64,000 bases of DNA. It comes from Halopenitus salinus (GTDB lineage: Archaea; Halobacteriota; Halobacteria; Halobacteriales; Haloferacaceae). The position numbers were made by a program, and so were the translations under genes. Positions 18,001-26,430 of the stretch are shown piece by piece. The stretch spans positions 186,001 to 250,000 of the forward strand of contig NZ_JBHSXL010000003.1 of the NCBI RefSeq assembly GCF_042662125.1, read 5' to 3'. Every line of letters starts with the position of its first letter. Positions within the stretch are counted from its first letter, which is position 1. Under the pieces are notes generated by a model that was not told the origin of the DNA, did no database searches, and worked only from the letters and a program-made list of their open reading frames with translations.

Positions 18001-18142
18001 CGCCGACCTGGAACAACACGAGGGCGTCCTCGTGTGCGGCACACAGGTCGGCGTACTGCGAGAGCATCGGGGTCAGGTCCTCGCGGGCGGCCGCGATGGA
18101 TGGGGGCAATCCGGTTACCGTCGCGGGATCCGCCGTCGGCAT
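15074..18142 (-). CDS. mutS: DNA mismatch repair protein MutS1
   Basis: MutS recognises mismatches and small loops. The mismatch-contacting Phe-x-Glu lies in FQVGDFYEAF (F49-Y50-E51). The ABC-type ATPase has Walker A ITGPNMSGKST near residue 718, Walker B LVLLDEVGRGTATTDG and a downstream ATHYHELTDL. At 1022 residues it is about 150-170 longer than bacterial MutS; the excess is in acidic, Gly/Ser/Thr-rich inserts (one before the helical core around GSEATTGAKT, one just before the ATPase around GEDSDDGSEADGEDND, one before the C-terminus). Such inserts are common in haloarchaeal proteins. mutS and mutL overlap by four bases. Confidence 0.96.
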   Translation of the reverse strand: MPTADPATVTGLPPSIAAAREDLTPMLSQYADLCAAHEDALVLFQVGDFYEAFCEAAAEVARVCEVTLTQREDSTGEYPMAGIPIDNATSYLESLLDAGYRVALADQVEDAEAASGLVDRAVTQVITPGTVVDEELSSSGATNYVAAVVRGNEDGGGNRGVDGDPPRVARGLAAVDVATGECLVTSGDAETVAEELERIDPAEVVYGPETEFRGSAGGGDARWMETEIDDDLFRGSVASDRLEPYLASPKRRFANDAELRATGAVLAYAEYTQGDDGPLEYVSRIRRYDPRDRLRLDAAARRSLELFENRGLGASDTLFDVIDRTSCALGRRCLERWLRRPLVDADRIRSRHDAVEWLVSRPIVRETIDDRLASAYDLERLVGRVSRGRANARDLRSLHATLEVVPDLRDALVEETDETGASGTAGSEATTGAKTATGEGRAGHADEAGHEGPAGGEDRPGDGSRSADGPCSHLEELRERLDPLAETRDLIDRAIVADPPQEITDGDVIREGFDDELDDLRRTEREGREWIADLEQRERERTGIDSLTVGHTQVHGYYIEVTDPNLDRVPDDYHRRQTLKNSERFYTPELKEREDEILGAAERADAMEYELFREIRETVAAESERLQALAEALAELDALRSLSTVAVENDYVRPEIVEPGDGGGEDSDDGSEADGEDNDDGDAPGIEIEGGRHPVVERTGEFVPNDADLPSGSVAIITGPNMSGKSTYMRQVALAVVLAQIGSFLPAQAARVRIVDRVFTRVGASDDIAGGHSTFMREMSELTEILHDATADSLVLLDEVGRGTATTDGRAIARAAAEFVHDELEATTLFATHYHELTDLADDRERVFNLHFTATREDGDVTFLHRVARGASSSSYGIEVAELAGVPEPVVRRSRELLEEDAADADASEELPGSERGSAGPDALEDGFVLGDPSSDESTRDDATLREFLDGDGSDRSEPEPESASTSTSEPDPEPKPGADGRNGSHAPRDHLADAVRDLDVATMTPVEALNVLAELKRELKR

Positions 18143-18165
18143 ACACGCGAAAACGGCGTGGGAGG

Positions 18166-18173
18166 TGCATAAA
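18166..18173 (-). promoter_or_regulatory. TATA box for mutS-mutL
   Basis: Minus-strand TTTATGCA lies about 24-31 nt upstream of the mutS ATG, in the divergent gap with the COG1361 gene. Confidence 0.55.
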
Positions 18174-18265
18174 CGCCACGGACGGGGAGACGCCCCGCCG
18201 ACGGTTCGGCGAATCTCCGACCGCCAGATATAAGTGTAGTATTGTATAATAACACCACAACCACG

Positions 18266-19912
18266 ATGAAACAGAACATCCGATCGATCGCGTCATTGGC
18301 GATCTCCGTCCTCCTCCTCGGAGCGACGATCGCCGTCGGCGCCGGAGCCGTCTCGGCCGAACGCTACGACGACTTCTCGCAGCCGACGCTCGAACCGACT
18401 GTACAGGGCGTGAACGTCGTCTCGCCCGGCGAGACGGAACGTCTCGAGATAGCCGTTCAAAACCGCCACGAGGGGACCACCGAGACCGACCAGCGGATCG
18501 ATGGTATTGCTCAAGTCGTACAATCACATCGAGTGAACCTCGGCGCGGCGAGCGCCGTGACCGCCGACGTCGAGTCGGGCGATGCGCCCCTCACCGTCAG
18601 GACCGGCACTCAGAGCCTGGGGACGATCGATGCCGGAAGCAGCGGTCGAGCGTCCCTCACGGTCGAGGTCGACGAGAACGCCGCGCCGGGGACCTACCGC
18701 GTCCCGGTGGAGATGCAGTACGAGTACGTCCGCGGGATCACCGTCGACTCGAACGACTACATCCTCCACCGCAACGAGGAAACCGTGACGAAGTACCTCA
18801 CGATACGGGTCGAGGAGTCGGTCCGCCTCGGGATCGCGAACGCCACGAGCGAGGGGCTCTACGAGGGCGCCGACGGCACCGTGACGGTGACGGTCCGAAA
18901 CGACGGGTCCGAGACCGCCCGGAACGCCGAACTCACGATGCTCGAGTCGGCCCACCTCCGTCCCCGAAGCGAGGGAGTCTCGATCGGCCGGCTCGAGCCG
19001 GGCGAGCGCGCGACCGCCACCTTCCAGACCGGTACGAAAGACGTCGACGTCGCCGGAGACTACCCCGCGAGGTTCCGATTGAGCTACGAGAACGAGAACG
19101 GGAATCCCGAGGAATCCGCGGTCCGGACCGGTGCGGTTCCCATCACCGGTGGACCCGCCTTCGCGTACGAGGCCGAGACCGAGGACCTCTACGTCGATTC
19201 GATCGGCGCCGTCACCGTGACCGTCACGAACACCGGCGACCGGACCGCGAGGGACGCGCGGGCAGTTCTGGAGCCGATCGAGCCCTTCTCGCTTCTCTCG
19301 AGTCGCGCCAGTCTGGGAACGCTCGAGCCCGGTGAATCGGCGACCGCCCGGTTCAAACTCGAGGCGACGGACCGGACCGTCCCCCAGGAGTACCCGCTCA
19401 CCCTCTCGGTCGTACACGACGACGACCACGCGAACCCGGTCGAAAGCGAGCCGCAGTCGGTCGGCGTGACCGTCGAGCCAGAACGCGAGTTCGCCGTCGT
19501 CGAGACCACGGATCTGACGGCCGGCTCGACTGAGACGGTCGACGTGACGGTCCGGAACGTCGGCGGCGGGACCCTGCGGAACGCCGAGGTCCGGATCAAC
19601 GCCAACTCGCCGTTCGAGACCGACGACGACACGGCCTACGTGGGCGATCTGGAGCCCGGCGAAACGGCCACCGTGAGCTACACCGTCTCGACGGACGCGG
19701 CGGCGACGCCGAAGACCTACGCGGTCGATGCGACGATCAAACACGACAACGCCTTCGGCGAGACCGTCGTCACCGACGTCGAGTCCGCACCCGTCACGGT
19801 GACGCCCTCGGAGAGTCGCCTGCCGCTCGTCGGCGGAGTCGCGCTGATCGTGATCATCGTGCTGGCGGTCGGGGTCGTCTACCGGTCCCGGCTGCGCTCG
19901 CGGCTTCGATAA
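18266..19912 (+). CDS. Secreted COG1361/CARDB-like repeat protein, membrane-anchored
   Basis: A 548-residue surface protein. A signal peptide (SIASLAISVLLLGATIAVGA) is followed by three or four beta-sandwich repeats of the NEW3/CARDB type, each marked by VTVTVRNDG- or VTVTNTGD-like strands and by LEPGE-S/T-A turns. A C-terminal transmembrane helix (VGGVALIVIIVLAVGVVY) and a short Arg-rich tail anchor it with the repeats outside. The ATG at 18266 is used because the signal peptide begins there; an upstream in-frame ATG at 18242 falls in the promoter region. It is six bases before an RND/MMPL exporter, a pairing seen widely in archaea, so it probably acts as its extracellular partner. Confidence 0.85.
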   Translation: MKQNIRSIASLAISVLLLGATIAVGAGAVSAERYDDFSQPTLEPTVQGVNVVSPGETERLEIAVQNRHEGTTETDQRIDGIAQVVQSHRVNLGAASAVTADVESGDAPLTVRTGTQSLGTIDAGSSGRASLTVEVDENAAPGTYRVPVEMQYEYVRGITVDSNDYILHRNEETVTKYLTIRVEESVRLGIANATSEGLYEGADGTVTVTVRNDGSETARNAELTMLESAHLRPRSEGVSIGRLEPGERATATFQTGTKDVDVAGDYPARFRLSYENENGNPEESAVRTGAVPITGGPAFAYEAETEDLYVDSIGAVTVTVTNTGDRTARDARAVLEPIEPFSLLSSRASLGTLEPGESATARFKLEATDRTVPQEYPLTLSVVHDDDHANPVESEPQSVGVTVEPEREFAVVETTDLTAGSTETVDVTVRNVGGGTLRNAEVRINANSPFETDDDTAYVGDLEPGETATVSYTVSTDAAATPKTYAVDATIKHDNAFGETVVTDVESAPVTVTPSESRLPLVGGVALIVIIVLAVGVVYRSRLRSRLR

Positions 19913-19918
19913 CCACCA

Positions 19919-22413
19919 ATGGTGACCGAGATCGGAACGTACGTCCGCGATCGCCTCGCCGCCACCGGCCGGTACGCCGCGACCAACCGGCGTCGGATAT
20001 TCGCGATCGTCGCCGTCACCGCTCTCCTCGCGGCCGGCGTCGGTCTCGCCGGCGTCCAGATGAGCATGGGGATGACCCTCTACATCGACGACGACTCCCA
20101 GACTGCGAAAGATTGGGAGATGGTCAAGGAGGACTTCGGCGCCGGAAACAACGTCTTCGTCGTCGTCGAGTCCGACCGGCTCACCGACCCCGAGACGATC
20201 CGGGCGATAGATCGGCTCGACCGCCGGTATACCGAAAACGTGGACGACGTGGGCCAGGTGCGTTCGATCGCGGACGTCGTCCGTCGGGGGAACGACGGCG
20301 AACTCCCCCGAACGGAGGCCGGCGTCCGCCGGTCGATCGAACGGGTCGAAGATCGGGGCCCGGAGTCCGCGGCGATGGTCGATCGGCTACGGCCCGAACC
20401 CGGAACGACCGTCATCCTCGTGAGCTACGGCGAGGTTGATCGGTTCGACCGCGGCGCATTCATGCCCACGCGCGGCGCGGACGTGATGTACTCCGCGATC
20501 GACGCGGAGACGGACGCCGCCGTGACGCCGCCGGGGATGTCCACGACGATCACCGGACAGCCCGTCTTCGAGAACGCCGCGTTCGGGCTGATGCTGCCCG
20601 AGATGATCGCCCTCTTCGGTGGCGCGTTCGCGCTCATCTTCGGCGTCGTCTACGTGGTGATGCGCCGCAAGGTCGAACGCGGCTGGCACGTCCTGTTGCC
20701 CCTCGGTACCGCCATGGTCGCGCTCGTATACATGTTCGGCGCGATGGGCGCTCTCGGATACGACTTCAACGCGATCATGCTCGGCGTGATGCCCATCGCG
20801 TTGGGGCTCGGGATCGACTACGGCCTCCAGATCCACACCCGCTACGTCGAGGAGCGACACGCCGGCAACGAGCCCCGACGCGCGGCGGAGGTGGCGACCA
20901 GAACCACCGGGAGAGCCCTGCTCATCGCGATGGGGACCACCGTGGTCGGGCTCGGCTCGCTTCTCGTCTCGGCGGTCCCGCCGGTCCGCCAGTTCGGCGT
21001 GACGAGCGCCATCGCGGTGCTCGCCGCGATGATCCTCTCCGTCACCCTGCTTCCGGCGCTGCTCGTCCGCTACGATCGCGGGGACTACGGCGCAGCTGTC
21101 GGATCGATCGACGGTCCGATCGGCGGTGGCGACGGATCGACCGACGGTAGCGACGGAGCGATCGACGAGGGCGGCGTCGACGGTGGATCGAGCGGCGGCG
21201 CGGCGGCCGTCTCCAATCCCGCGCCCGAGGACGACCGACTGGAGGCCGCGACGAGGCGGTTCACGACGGACGTCACGGGCGGACGGCCGCTCCTCACGCT
21301 GTTCATCGCCCTGCTTCTCGTCTCGGGCGGGCTCTACGCGTACCCGCAGGTCGAGCCCAAACAGGAGATGATGGACTTCTGGCCCCAGGATCTCGACGAG
21401 AAGAACGACCTCGAGCGGCTCTCCGGGACGGTCGAGAGCCCGAAGGCCGTCTACGTGGTGGTCGAGACCGACCGGGCCTACACGCCGGAGAGCTTCCGCG
21501 ATCTCGCCACCTACCAGCGGCTGATGCTCGAGAACGACCGGGTGAATGCCGTCGAGGGGCCGGTCGTGGACGTGCAGATGGCCACCGACGGCGGGATCCC
21601 GGACACCCAGGCGAAACTGGATCGAACGCTCGATGCCCACGCCGCCTCCGGCGACGGGTCCGGGTCGGCGAGCGCGGACCCTCGCTCGGAGAATCCCTCG
21701 CGGGTGCTCCTCACCTTCTACGTCGACGACGTCGAGGGTGAGGCGGTTCGGACCCTCATCTCGGAGTTCGAGGGGAACGCGGAACTCACCATGGAGCCGG
21801 GAACGGAGGTCCGGATCACCGGCAAGCCGGTGGTCAACCGCAACGTCATCGAGAACGTGACGGCCGGGCTGACCCCGATGACCCTCCTGTCGTTCGGGCT
21901 CGGGCTGGGGTTCTTGGCCCTCGCGTTCCTGTCGGCCCGGATCGCCGTGACGCTCGTCGCGAGCGTCGCGGGCGCCGCGGCCGTGCTGGTCACGGGCGCG
22001 ATGTACCTCTTCGAAATTCCGTGGAACCCGCTCACCATCACGATGTCCTCTCTCACCCTCGGGATCGGCGTCGATTACGGGATCCACCTCTTCGAACGGT
22101 ACGAGTTCGAAGTGACTGAACACGGGCTCGACCCGCTTACGGCGGCCGCCACCGCGGTCTCGAAGCTCTCGCGGCCGATCGTCGGATCGAGTTTCACCAC
22201 CATCTTCGGGTTCGGGTGTTGACGGTCTCGCGGTTCCCCGTGCTCGCGAACTTCGGTCGGACGACCGTCCTCGCGATCGCCTTCTCGCTCGTGACCGCGA
22301 TGACGGTGCTGCCGGCCGCCTTGACCGTGGTTCCGCTTTTGGACGCGGACGGCGCGGACGAGGCGAGGGACCAGGCGGTCGAGGCTGCCGGAAGCGACGA
22401 CCGGAACGCATAG
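19919..22413 (+). pseudogene. RND/MMPL-family exporter, interrupted by a frameshift near the C-terminus
   Basis: A hydrophobe/lipid-type exporter of the RND superfamily with two duplicated halves, each a large extracellular loop plus six helices. The first half includes MLGVMPIALGLGIDYGLQIH and the second TLGIGVDYGIHLFERY, the family's two core motifs. The frame that starts at 19919 stops at 22222 after IFGFGC, but the expected continuation (VLTVSRFPVLANFGRTTVL and a final helix) is present in the -1 frame from 22216 to 22413. The break is at GGG (22214-22216), where one G appears missing. The intact protein would be about 832 residues. It may be a real mutation or a sequencing error; without it the last two helices are lost. 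A long Gly/Asp/Ser linker lies between the halves. Confidence 0.85.
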
Positions 22414-22465
22414 GAGACATCGCCGTCGGCGGGAGGCTTACGGTTCCGCGTTCCCAACCGAACGT

Positions 22466-23035
22466 GTGAGGAACCGGAAGCTCGTGGTCGGACTCGCCGC
22501 GACGTTCATCGGACTCACGGTGGTGCTCGCCGTCGCCGGGCTCGTGGTCCATCCGATCCTCGTCTTCGTCGCCGTTCCGTTCGGCCTCGCGGCCTACCTC
22601 CTCTGGCTGCACGCCAGCGGCCGACTCGCCGACCGGGTTCGTACGCGTCGGACGTCGAGCGGGCGAACCCGCGGGAGGCGATCCGCCGGGGACGGTCGCG
22701 CCCGCGAGTACGAACGAACGCGCGCCAGCGCCCGAAGGAACCGCGAGGCCGCCTTCGACGGGGCGCGCGGGACGGCCGGTGGTCGCGGCGGAACACGGTC
22801 CGGAGGGGCGGGAACTCACGCCGGAGCCCGGACCGACCGGGCCTCGGCTGCCGCCGATCCGGCGCCGACGCGTCGGGAGGCCGCGGAGACCCTCGGGGTC
22901 GACCCGGAGGCCGACCAGGAGACCGTCCGCGCGGCCTACAGGGAGCGAGCGAAGACGCTGCATCCCGACGCCGACGGGGGCGACGAAGCCGCGTTCAAGG
23001 AGCTCACGCGGGCCTACGATCGACTCCGGGAGTAG
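22466..23035 (+). CDS. Membrane-anchored J-domain protein
   Basis: A 189-residue protein with two N-terminal hydrophobic segments (LVVGLAATFIGLTVVLAVAG, then ILVFVAVPFGLAAYLLWLH), an Arg/Gly-rich linker of about 80 residues, and a C-terminal J domain with the HPD tripeptide in TLHPDADGGDEAAFKEL. J domains stimulate Hsp70 (DnaK). The C-terminal J domain and membrane anchor place it at the inner face of the membrane. It starts with GTG. It converges on a second J-domain gene whose stop is 46 bases away. Client is unknown. Confidence 0.8.
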   Translation: MRNRKLVVGLAATFIGLTVVLAVAGLVVHPILVFVAVPFGLAAYLLWLHASGRLADRVRTRRTSSGRTRGRRSAGDGRAREYERTRASARRNREAAFDGARGTAGGRGGTRSGGAGTHAGARTDRASAAADPAPTRREAAETLGVDPEADQETVRAAYRERAKTLHPDADGGDEAAFKELTRAYDRLRE

Positions 23036-23081
23036 CTCACTCACGAGTTCGCGCCCACGAGCCGGATCCCGCACGTCCGAT

Positions 23082-23810
23082 TCAATCGCTGGCGCGCGAG
23101 CGGTCGAACGGATCCGACGGCAGGCGAAGCTCCTCGAGCTTCGGGAGGTGTTTGAGGTTGTAGACCACTCGAAGCTCATCGGAGACGATCTCCGCCACAC
23201 ACGACAGCCGGATCCCGCGTTCCGTCATCTCGTCGGGGAGGACGTGGTTGACCGGAATGGACAGCTCCCCCTCGATCACCGCGACCGCGCAGTTCGCACA
23301 GGCCCCGCCACGGCAGGCGTAGGGCCACGCGAACCCGCGTTTCTCGGCTGCCTCGAGGAGGGTCTCGTCCGGCTCCGCGAGGAACCGCCCGTGATCGGCC
23401 GACGAGAGGTCGGCGTCGGCCGCCCGGTCGAAGAGGTTCTCGTCGTCGAGCGACCAGCCACGGTCCGCGAGCACCTCGTAATCGAGGTACTCGACCGTGG
23501 CACCGACGGGCTCGGATTCGCCGCCGTCGTCGTTGCCGTTCTCCCCGCCCGCTTGCGAGCCGGAACCCGAAGACGCTTTGCGGGATCGGTTCCCGTCGCT
23601 TCCGGACGATCCCTCTCCCGACTCGAGCAGGGACTCGTCGTCACCCTCGCCCGCGAGAACGGCCTCGTAGGCGGTCTTCACGTCCTGGAACGCCTCGGCC
23701 GACCCGCCGTGGTCGGGATGGGTCTCGAGCACTCGCCGCCTGTAGGCGCGTTCGATCTCCCCGTCGTCTGCGTCCGGATCGACCCCGAGCACCTCGTACG
23801 GGGAGGCCAT
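23082..23810 (-). CDS. J domain fused to [2Fe-2S] ferredoxin
   Basis: A 242-residue two-domain protein. Residues 1-55 form a J domain (PYEVLGVDPDADD, HPD in ETHPDHGGSAEAF). A Ser/Gly/Glu-rich linker of about 55 residues follows. The C-terminal ~115 residues are a plant-type [2Fe-2S] ferredoxin with cluster cysteines in YACRGGACANCAV and a fourth in GIRLSCVAEI. The start at 23810 is the natural start of the J domain. J-domain/ferredoxin chimeras occur in haloarchaea, but their function is not established to my knowledge; a link between Fe-S cluster handling and Hsp70 is a reasonable guess. Confidence 0.85.
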   Translation of the reverse strand: MASPYEVLGVDPDADDGEIERAYRRRVLETHPDHGGSAEAFQDVKTAYEAVLAGEGDDESLLESGEGSSGSDGNRSRKASSGSGSQAGGENGNDDGGESEPVGATVEYLDYEVLADRGWSLDDENLFDRAADADLSSADHGRFLAEPDETLLEAAEKRGFAWPYACRGGACANCAVAVIEGELSIPVNHVLPDEMTERGIRLSCVAEIVSDELRVVYNLKHLPKLEELRLPSDPFDRSRASD

Positions 23811-23961
23811 GGATTCACTTGTCCGATCGGACCCAAAAGGCTTCCCAACACGGCGCGCCACGGCCCCACGACGTCGAACGTGCGCACTCGACATCGGCGT
23901 TGGGACGCGCGTTCGAGGCCGAAGGACGCACGTTAAGTGGTCTCCGACCCAGAATTTCACC

Positions 23962-24870
23962 ATGGCAGACGCCACGGATCTCGAGGAACTCAAACGCGGA
24001 ACCGAACTGGTAAAGCGTGGCTTCGCCCGGATGCAGAAGGGCGGCGTCATCATGGACGTCGTCACGCGCGAGCAGGCCCGCATCGCCGAGGACGCCGGCG
24101 CGGTCGCGGTGATGGCGCTCGAGGCGGTTCCCGCCGACATCCGGAAACGCGGCGGCGTCGCCCGGATGCCCGACCCCGAGAACGTGGTCTCGATCATCGA
24201 CGAGGTCTCGATTCCGGTGATGGGCAAATCACGGATCGGCCACCGCAAGGAGGCGCAGATCCTCGAGTCGCTCGGCGTCGACATGATCGACGAGTCGGAG
24301 GTGCTCACGCCCGCCGACGACGAGTTCCACATCGACAAACGCGAGTTCACGGCCCCGTTCGTCTGCGGCGCTCGGAACCTCCCCGAGGCGCTTCGACGCA
24401 TCAACGAGGGCGCCGCGATGATCCGCACCAAGGGCGAGGCCGGAACCGGCGACGTCAACCAGGCGGTCAAACACCAGCGCACCATGCAGCGACAGATCCG
24501 CGAGATCGCCGGCCTCGATCACGACGAGCGCGAGGCGTGGGCCCGCGAGCACGGCGCGCCCCGGGATCTGGTCCACGAGACGGCCGACGTGGGTCGGCTA
24601 CCGGTCGTCAACTTCGCGGCCGGCGGGATCGCGACGCCCGCCGACGCCGCCTTGATGATGCACCACGGGTGTGACGGCATCTTCGTCGGCTCGGGGATCT
24701 TCGGCGCGGAGAACCCGACGGAGATGGGGACCGCCATCGTCGAGGCCGTGAACAACTGGGACGACGCCGACGAACTCGCCGAGATCGCCCGCGGCGCCGG
24801 AAGCGGCATGAAGGGTCGCTCCAACGACTCGCTCGAGGAGGAGGAGCGCCTGCAGGGTCGCGGCGTCTAA
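23962..24870 (+). CDS. pdxS: Pyridoxal 5'-phosphate synthase subunit PdxS
   Basis: PdxS forms PLP from ribose 5-phosphate, glyceraldehyde 3-phosphate and ammonia supplied by PdxT. The 302-residue (beta/alpha)8 protein shows GGVIMDVVTREQARIAEDAG, ALEAVPADIRKRGGVARM with the catalytic lysine, IRTKGEAGTGDVNQAVKH with the second lysine, and FVGSGIFGAENP. It is a near-textbook sequence. A GTTAAGTG box lies at -30 to -23, so the mRNA should be leaderless. PdxT is not in the window. Confidence 0.97.
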   Translation: MADATDLEELKRGTELVKRGFARMQKGGVIMDVVTREQARIAEDAGAVAVMALEAVPADIRKRGGVARMPDPENVVSIIDEVSIPVMGKSRIGHRKEAQILESLGVDMIDESEVLTPADDEFHIDKREFTAPFVCGARNLPEALRRINEGAAMIRTKGEAGTGDVNQAVKHQRTMQRQIREIAGLDHDEREAWAREHGAPRDLVHETADVGRLPVVNFAAGGIATPADAALMMHHGCDGIFVGSGIFGAENPTEMGTAIVEAVNNWDDADELAEIARGAGSGMKGRSNDSLEEEERLQGRGV

Positions 24871-24917
24871 AGCGGATATCTTCTGACACGTCCCTCGCGT
24901 TCTTCCCGTTCGGTCAC

Positions 24918-25295
24918 CTACAGGTCCTCCAGCACCGTCGTCAACGCGCTTGCGAGCTCCTCGAACCGGTCGATCCGCATCTCGTCCGTGGTCGCCCACA
25001 CGCCGTGATCGCCGGCGATCACCCGGGTCAGGTACCCTCGCTCGAAGACCCGGATCGTGAACTGGTAGTCGTCGAGCTGGGTCCCCCTGTAGAGGGACTT
25101 CGAGTGAAAGCCCATCCGCTCGCGCTCCGCGAACCCGACGAGGTCGGCGCTCCGTTCCAAGTCACCGCGGAGGTAGATCTGCTCGACCGCGTCCTCGGTG
25201 AAGTACGTGAGGCTTCGAAGCTCGTCGCCGATCGCGGTTCGCGCCGCGCTCAACAGCTGATCCCGCAGTGGATCGGACAGCTCGTCGTCGCTCAT
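24918..25295 (-). CDS. Haloarchaeal conserved protein, function unknown
   Basis: A 125-residue soluble protein of a type common in haloarchaea (probably one of the DUF75xx families; I cannot name it with confidence). It has an N-terminal helix LRDQLLSAARTAIGDELRS, then LTYFTEDAVEQIYLRGDLE, and a C-terminal IAGDHGVWATTDEM. The ATG at 25295 is preferred over one at 25334 because a TATTTAGG box at about 25322-25329 places the transcript start at this codon. No operon partner is evident. Confidence 0.7.
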   Translation of the reverse strand: MSDDELSDPLRDQLLSAARTAIGDELRSLTYFTEDAVEQIYLRGDLERSADLVGFAERERMGFHSKSLYRGTQLDDYQFTIRVFERGYLTRVIAGDHGVWATTDEMRIDRFEELASALTTVLEDL

Positions 25296-25383
25296 ACGGT
25301 AGCTCACAACAGGGCACACACCTAAATAATCCACCCCCGATTCTCGGGGATCGATACGGTCCGGGACGCCGACGGTACGTCCC

Positions 25384-25498
25384 GGATCAGACGATGGCCG
25401 CTCCGGGGATCAGACGATGGCCGCTCCGGGGATCAGACGATGGCCGCTCCGGGGATCAGACGATGGCCGCTCCGGGGATCAGACGATGGTCGCTCCGG
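25384..25498. repeat. Five tandem 23-bp repeats overlapping the thrB stop codon
   Basis: Five head-to-tail copies of a 23-bp unit (begins GGATCAGACG, ends GCTCCGG) lie at 25384-25406, 25407-25429, 25430-25452, 25453-25475 and 25476-25498. The first four are identical; the fifth, which contains the last codons and TGA stop of thrB, differs by one base (GGTC for GGCC). The array therefore looks like repeated duplication of the thrB 3' end into its trailer. There are no spacers, so it is not a CRISPR array. Confidence 0.95.
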
Positions 25499-26354
25499 GA
25501 CCGATCCGCGTCTGGTAGGCGCGCGACTCGACGCCCGCGCCCGCGAAGGCGTCGACCATCGCGGCCGCGACGTGTCGCCTGTCGTCCATCTCGCAGGCGG
25601 CGAGGATCGCCGGGCCCGCGCCGCTCACCGTGACGCCGGTCGCGCCCGCCGCGAAGGCGGCCTCGCGGACGTCCTCGTAGCCGGTGATGAGGCGGGCGCG
25701 TTCTGGAGTCACCACCGAGTCGCACATCCCCGAGCCGACGAGGTCGGGATCGGAGCGACACATCCCGATCGTCAGCGTCGCGGCGTTGCCGACCGTCTCG
25801 ACCACCTGATCCATGGAGGCGGTCTCGGGGACGACCCGGCGTGCGTCCCGCGTCGAGACCGCGACGTCGGGCAGACACGCCACGACCGGGATGTCCGTCT
25901 CGACCCCGTGGGTGGCCGTCGGAGTCGTGACGGTGAACCCGCCGACGATGGCCGGAGCGACGTTGTCGGCGTGAGCGACCCCGGAGACGACCGCCTCGCC
26001 CTCCGCGGCGATCGGAACGAGTTCCTCGCGGGTGTATCCGCGGTCGTACAGCTCGTTGAGCCCGACCGCCGCCGCCGCCGCGCTCGCCGCCGAGGACCCG
26101 AGTCCGGAAGCCGGACGAACCCCCTTGTCGATGTGGATGTGTGCGGGCGCGTCGAGCGCCTCGACGACGGCCCCGACGGTGTTCTTTTCGGGGTCCTCGG
26201 GGATGTACTGTGCGCCGACGCCGGTCACCTCGATGGAGGTGGTCTCCGCCTTCGAGACGGCGACGACGTCTGCCGGCCGGGCGAGCGCGGCACCGAAGGT
26301 ATCGAACCCGCTTCCGAGGTTCGCGCTCGTCGCGGGTGCCCGTACCGTGATCAT
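25479..26354 (-). CDS. thrB: Homoserine kinase
   Basis: Homoserine kinase phosphorylates L-homoserine in threonine biosynthesis. The 291-residue GHMP-family protein shows TVRAPATSANLGSGFDTFG at the N-terminus, the ATP-binding GVRPASGLGSSAASAAAAAV near residues 80-100, and GVTVSGAGPAILA near the C-terminus. Its last codons (GPGATIV) and stop lie inside the first unit of a five-copy 23-bp tandem repeat, which does not alter the reading frame. An A/T-rich CTTTTTTG box sits about 25 nt upstream of the start. Confidence 0.95.
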   Translation of the reverse strand: MITVRAPATSANLGSGFDTFGAALARPADVVAVSKAETTSIEVTGVGAQYIPEDPEKNTVGAVVEALDAPAHIHIDKGVRPASGLGSSAASAAAAAVGLNELYDRGYTREELVPIAAEGEAVVSGVAHADNVAPAIVGGFTVTTPTATHGVETDIPVVACLPDVAVSTRDARRVVPETASMDQVVETVGNAATLTIGMCRSDPDLVGSGMCDSVVTPERARLITGYEDVREAAFAAGATGVTVSGAGPAILAACEMDDRRHVAAAMVDAFAGAGVESRAYQTRIGPGATIV

Positions 26355-26430
26355 ACCGTGGGGTTGCGGCGGTGGGCAAAAAAGGGGCTGGTTCCGCGAT
26401 CGCCGCCGCCGAGTTCCGCCGGATCGACGG

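Noticed and set aside
25384..25498. Short regular repeats as a CRISPR array
   Set aside because: Units are directly adjacent with no spacers, and the unit derives from the thrB 3' end; no cas gene is present.
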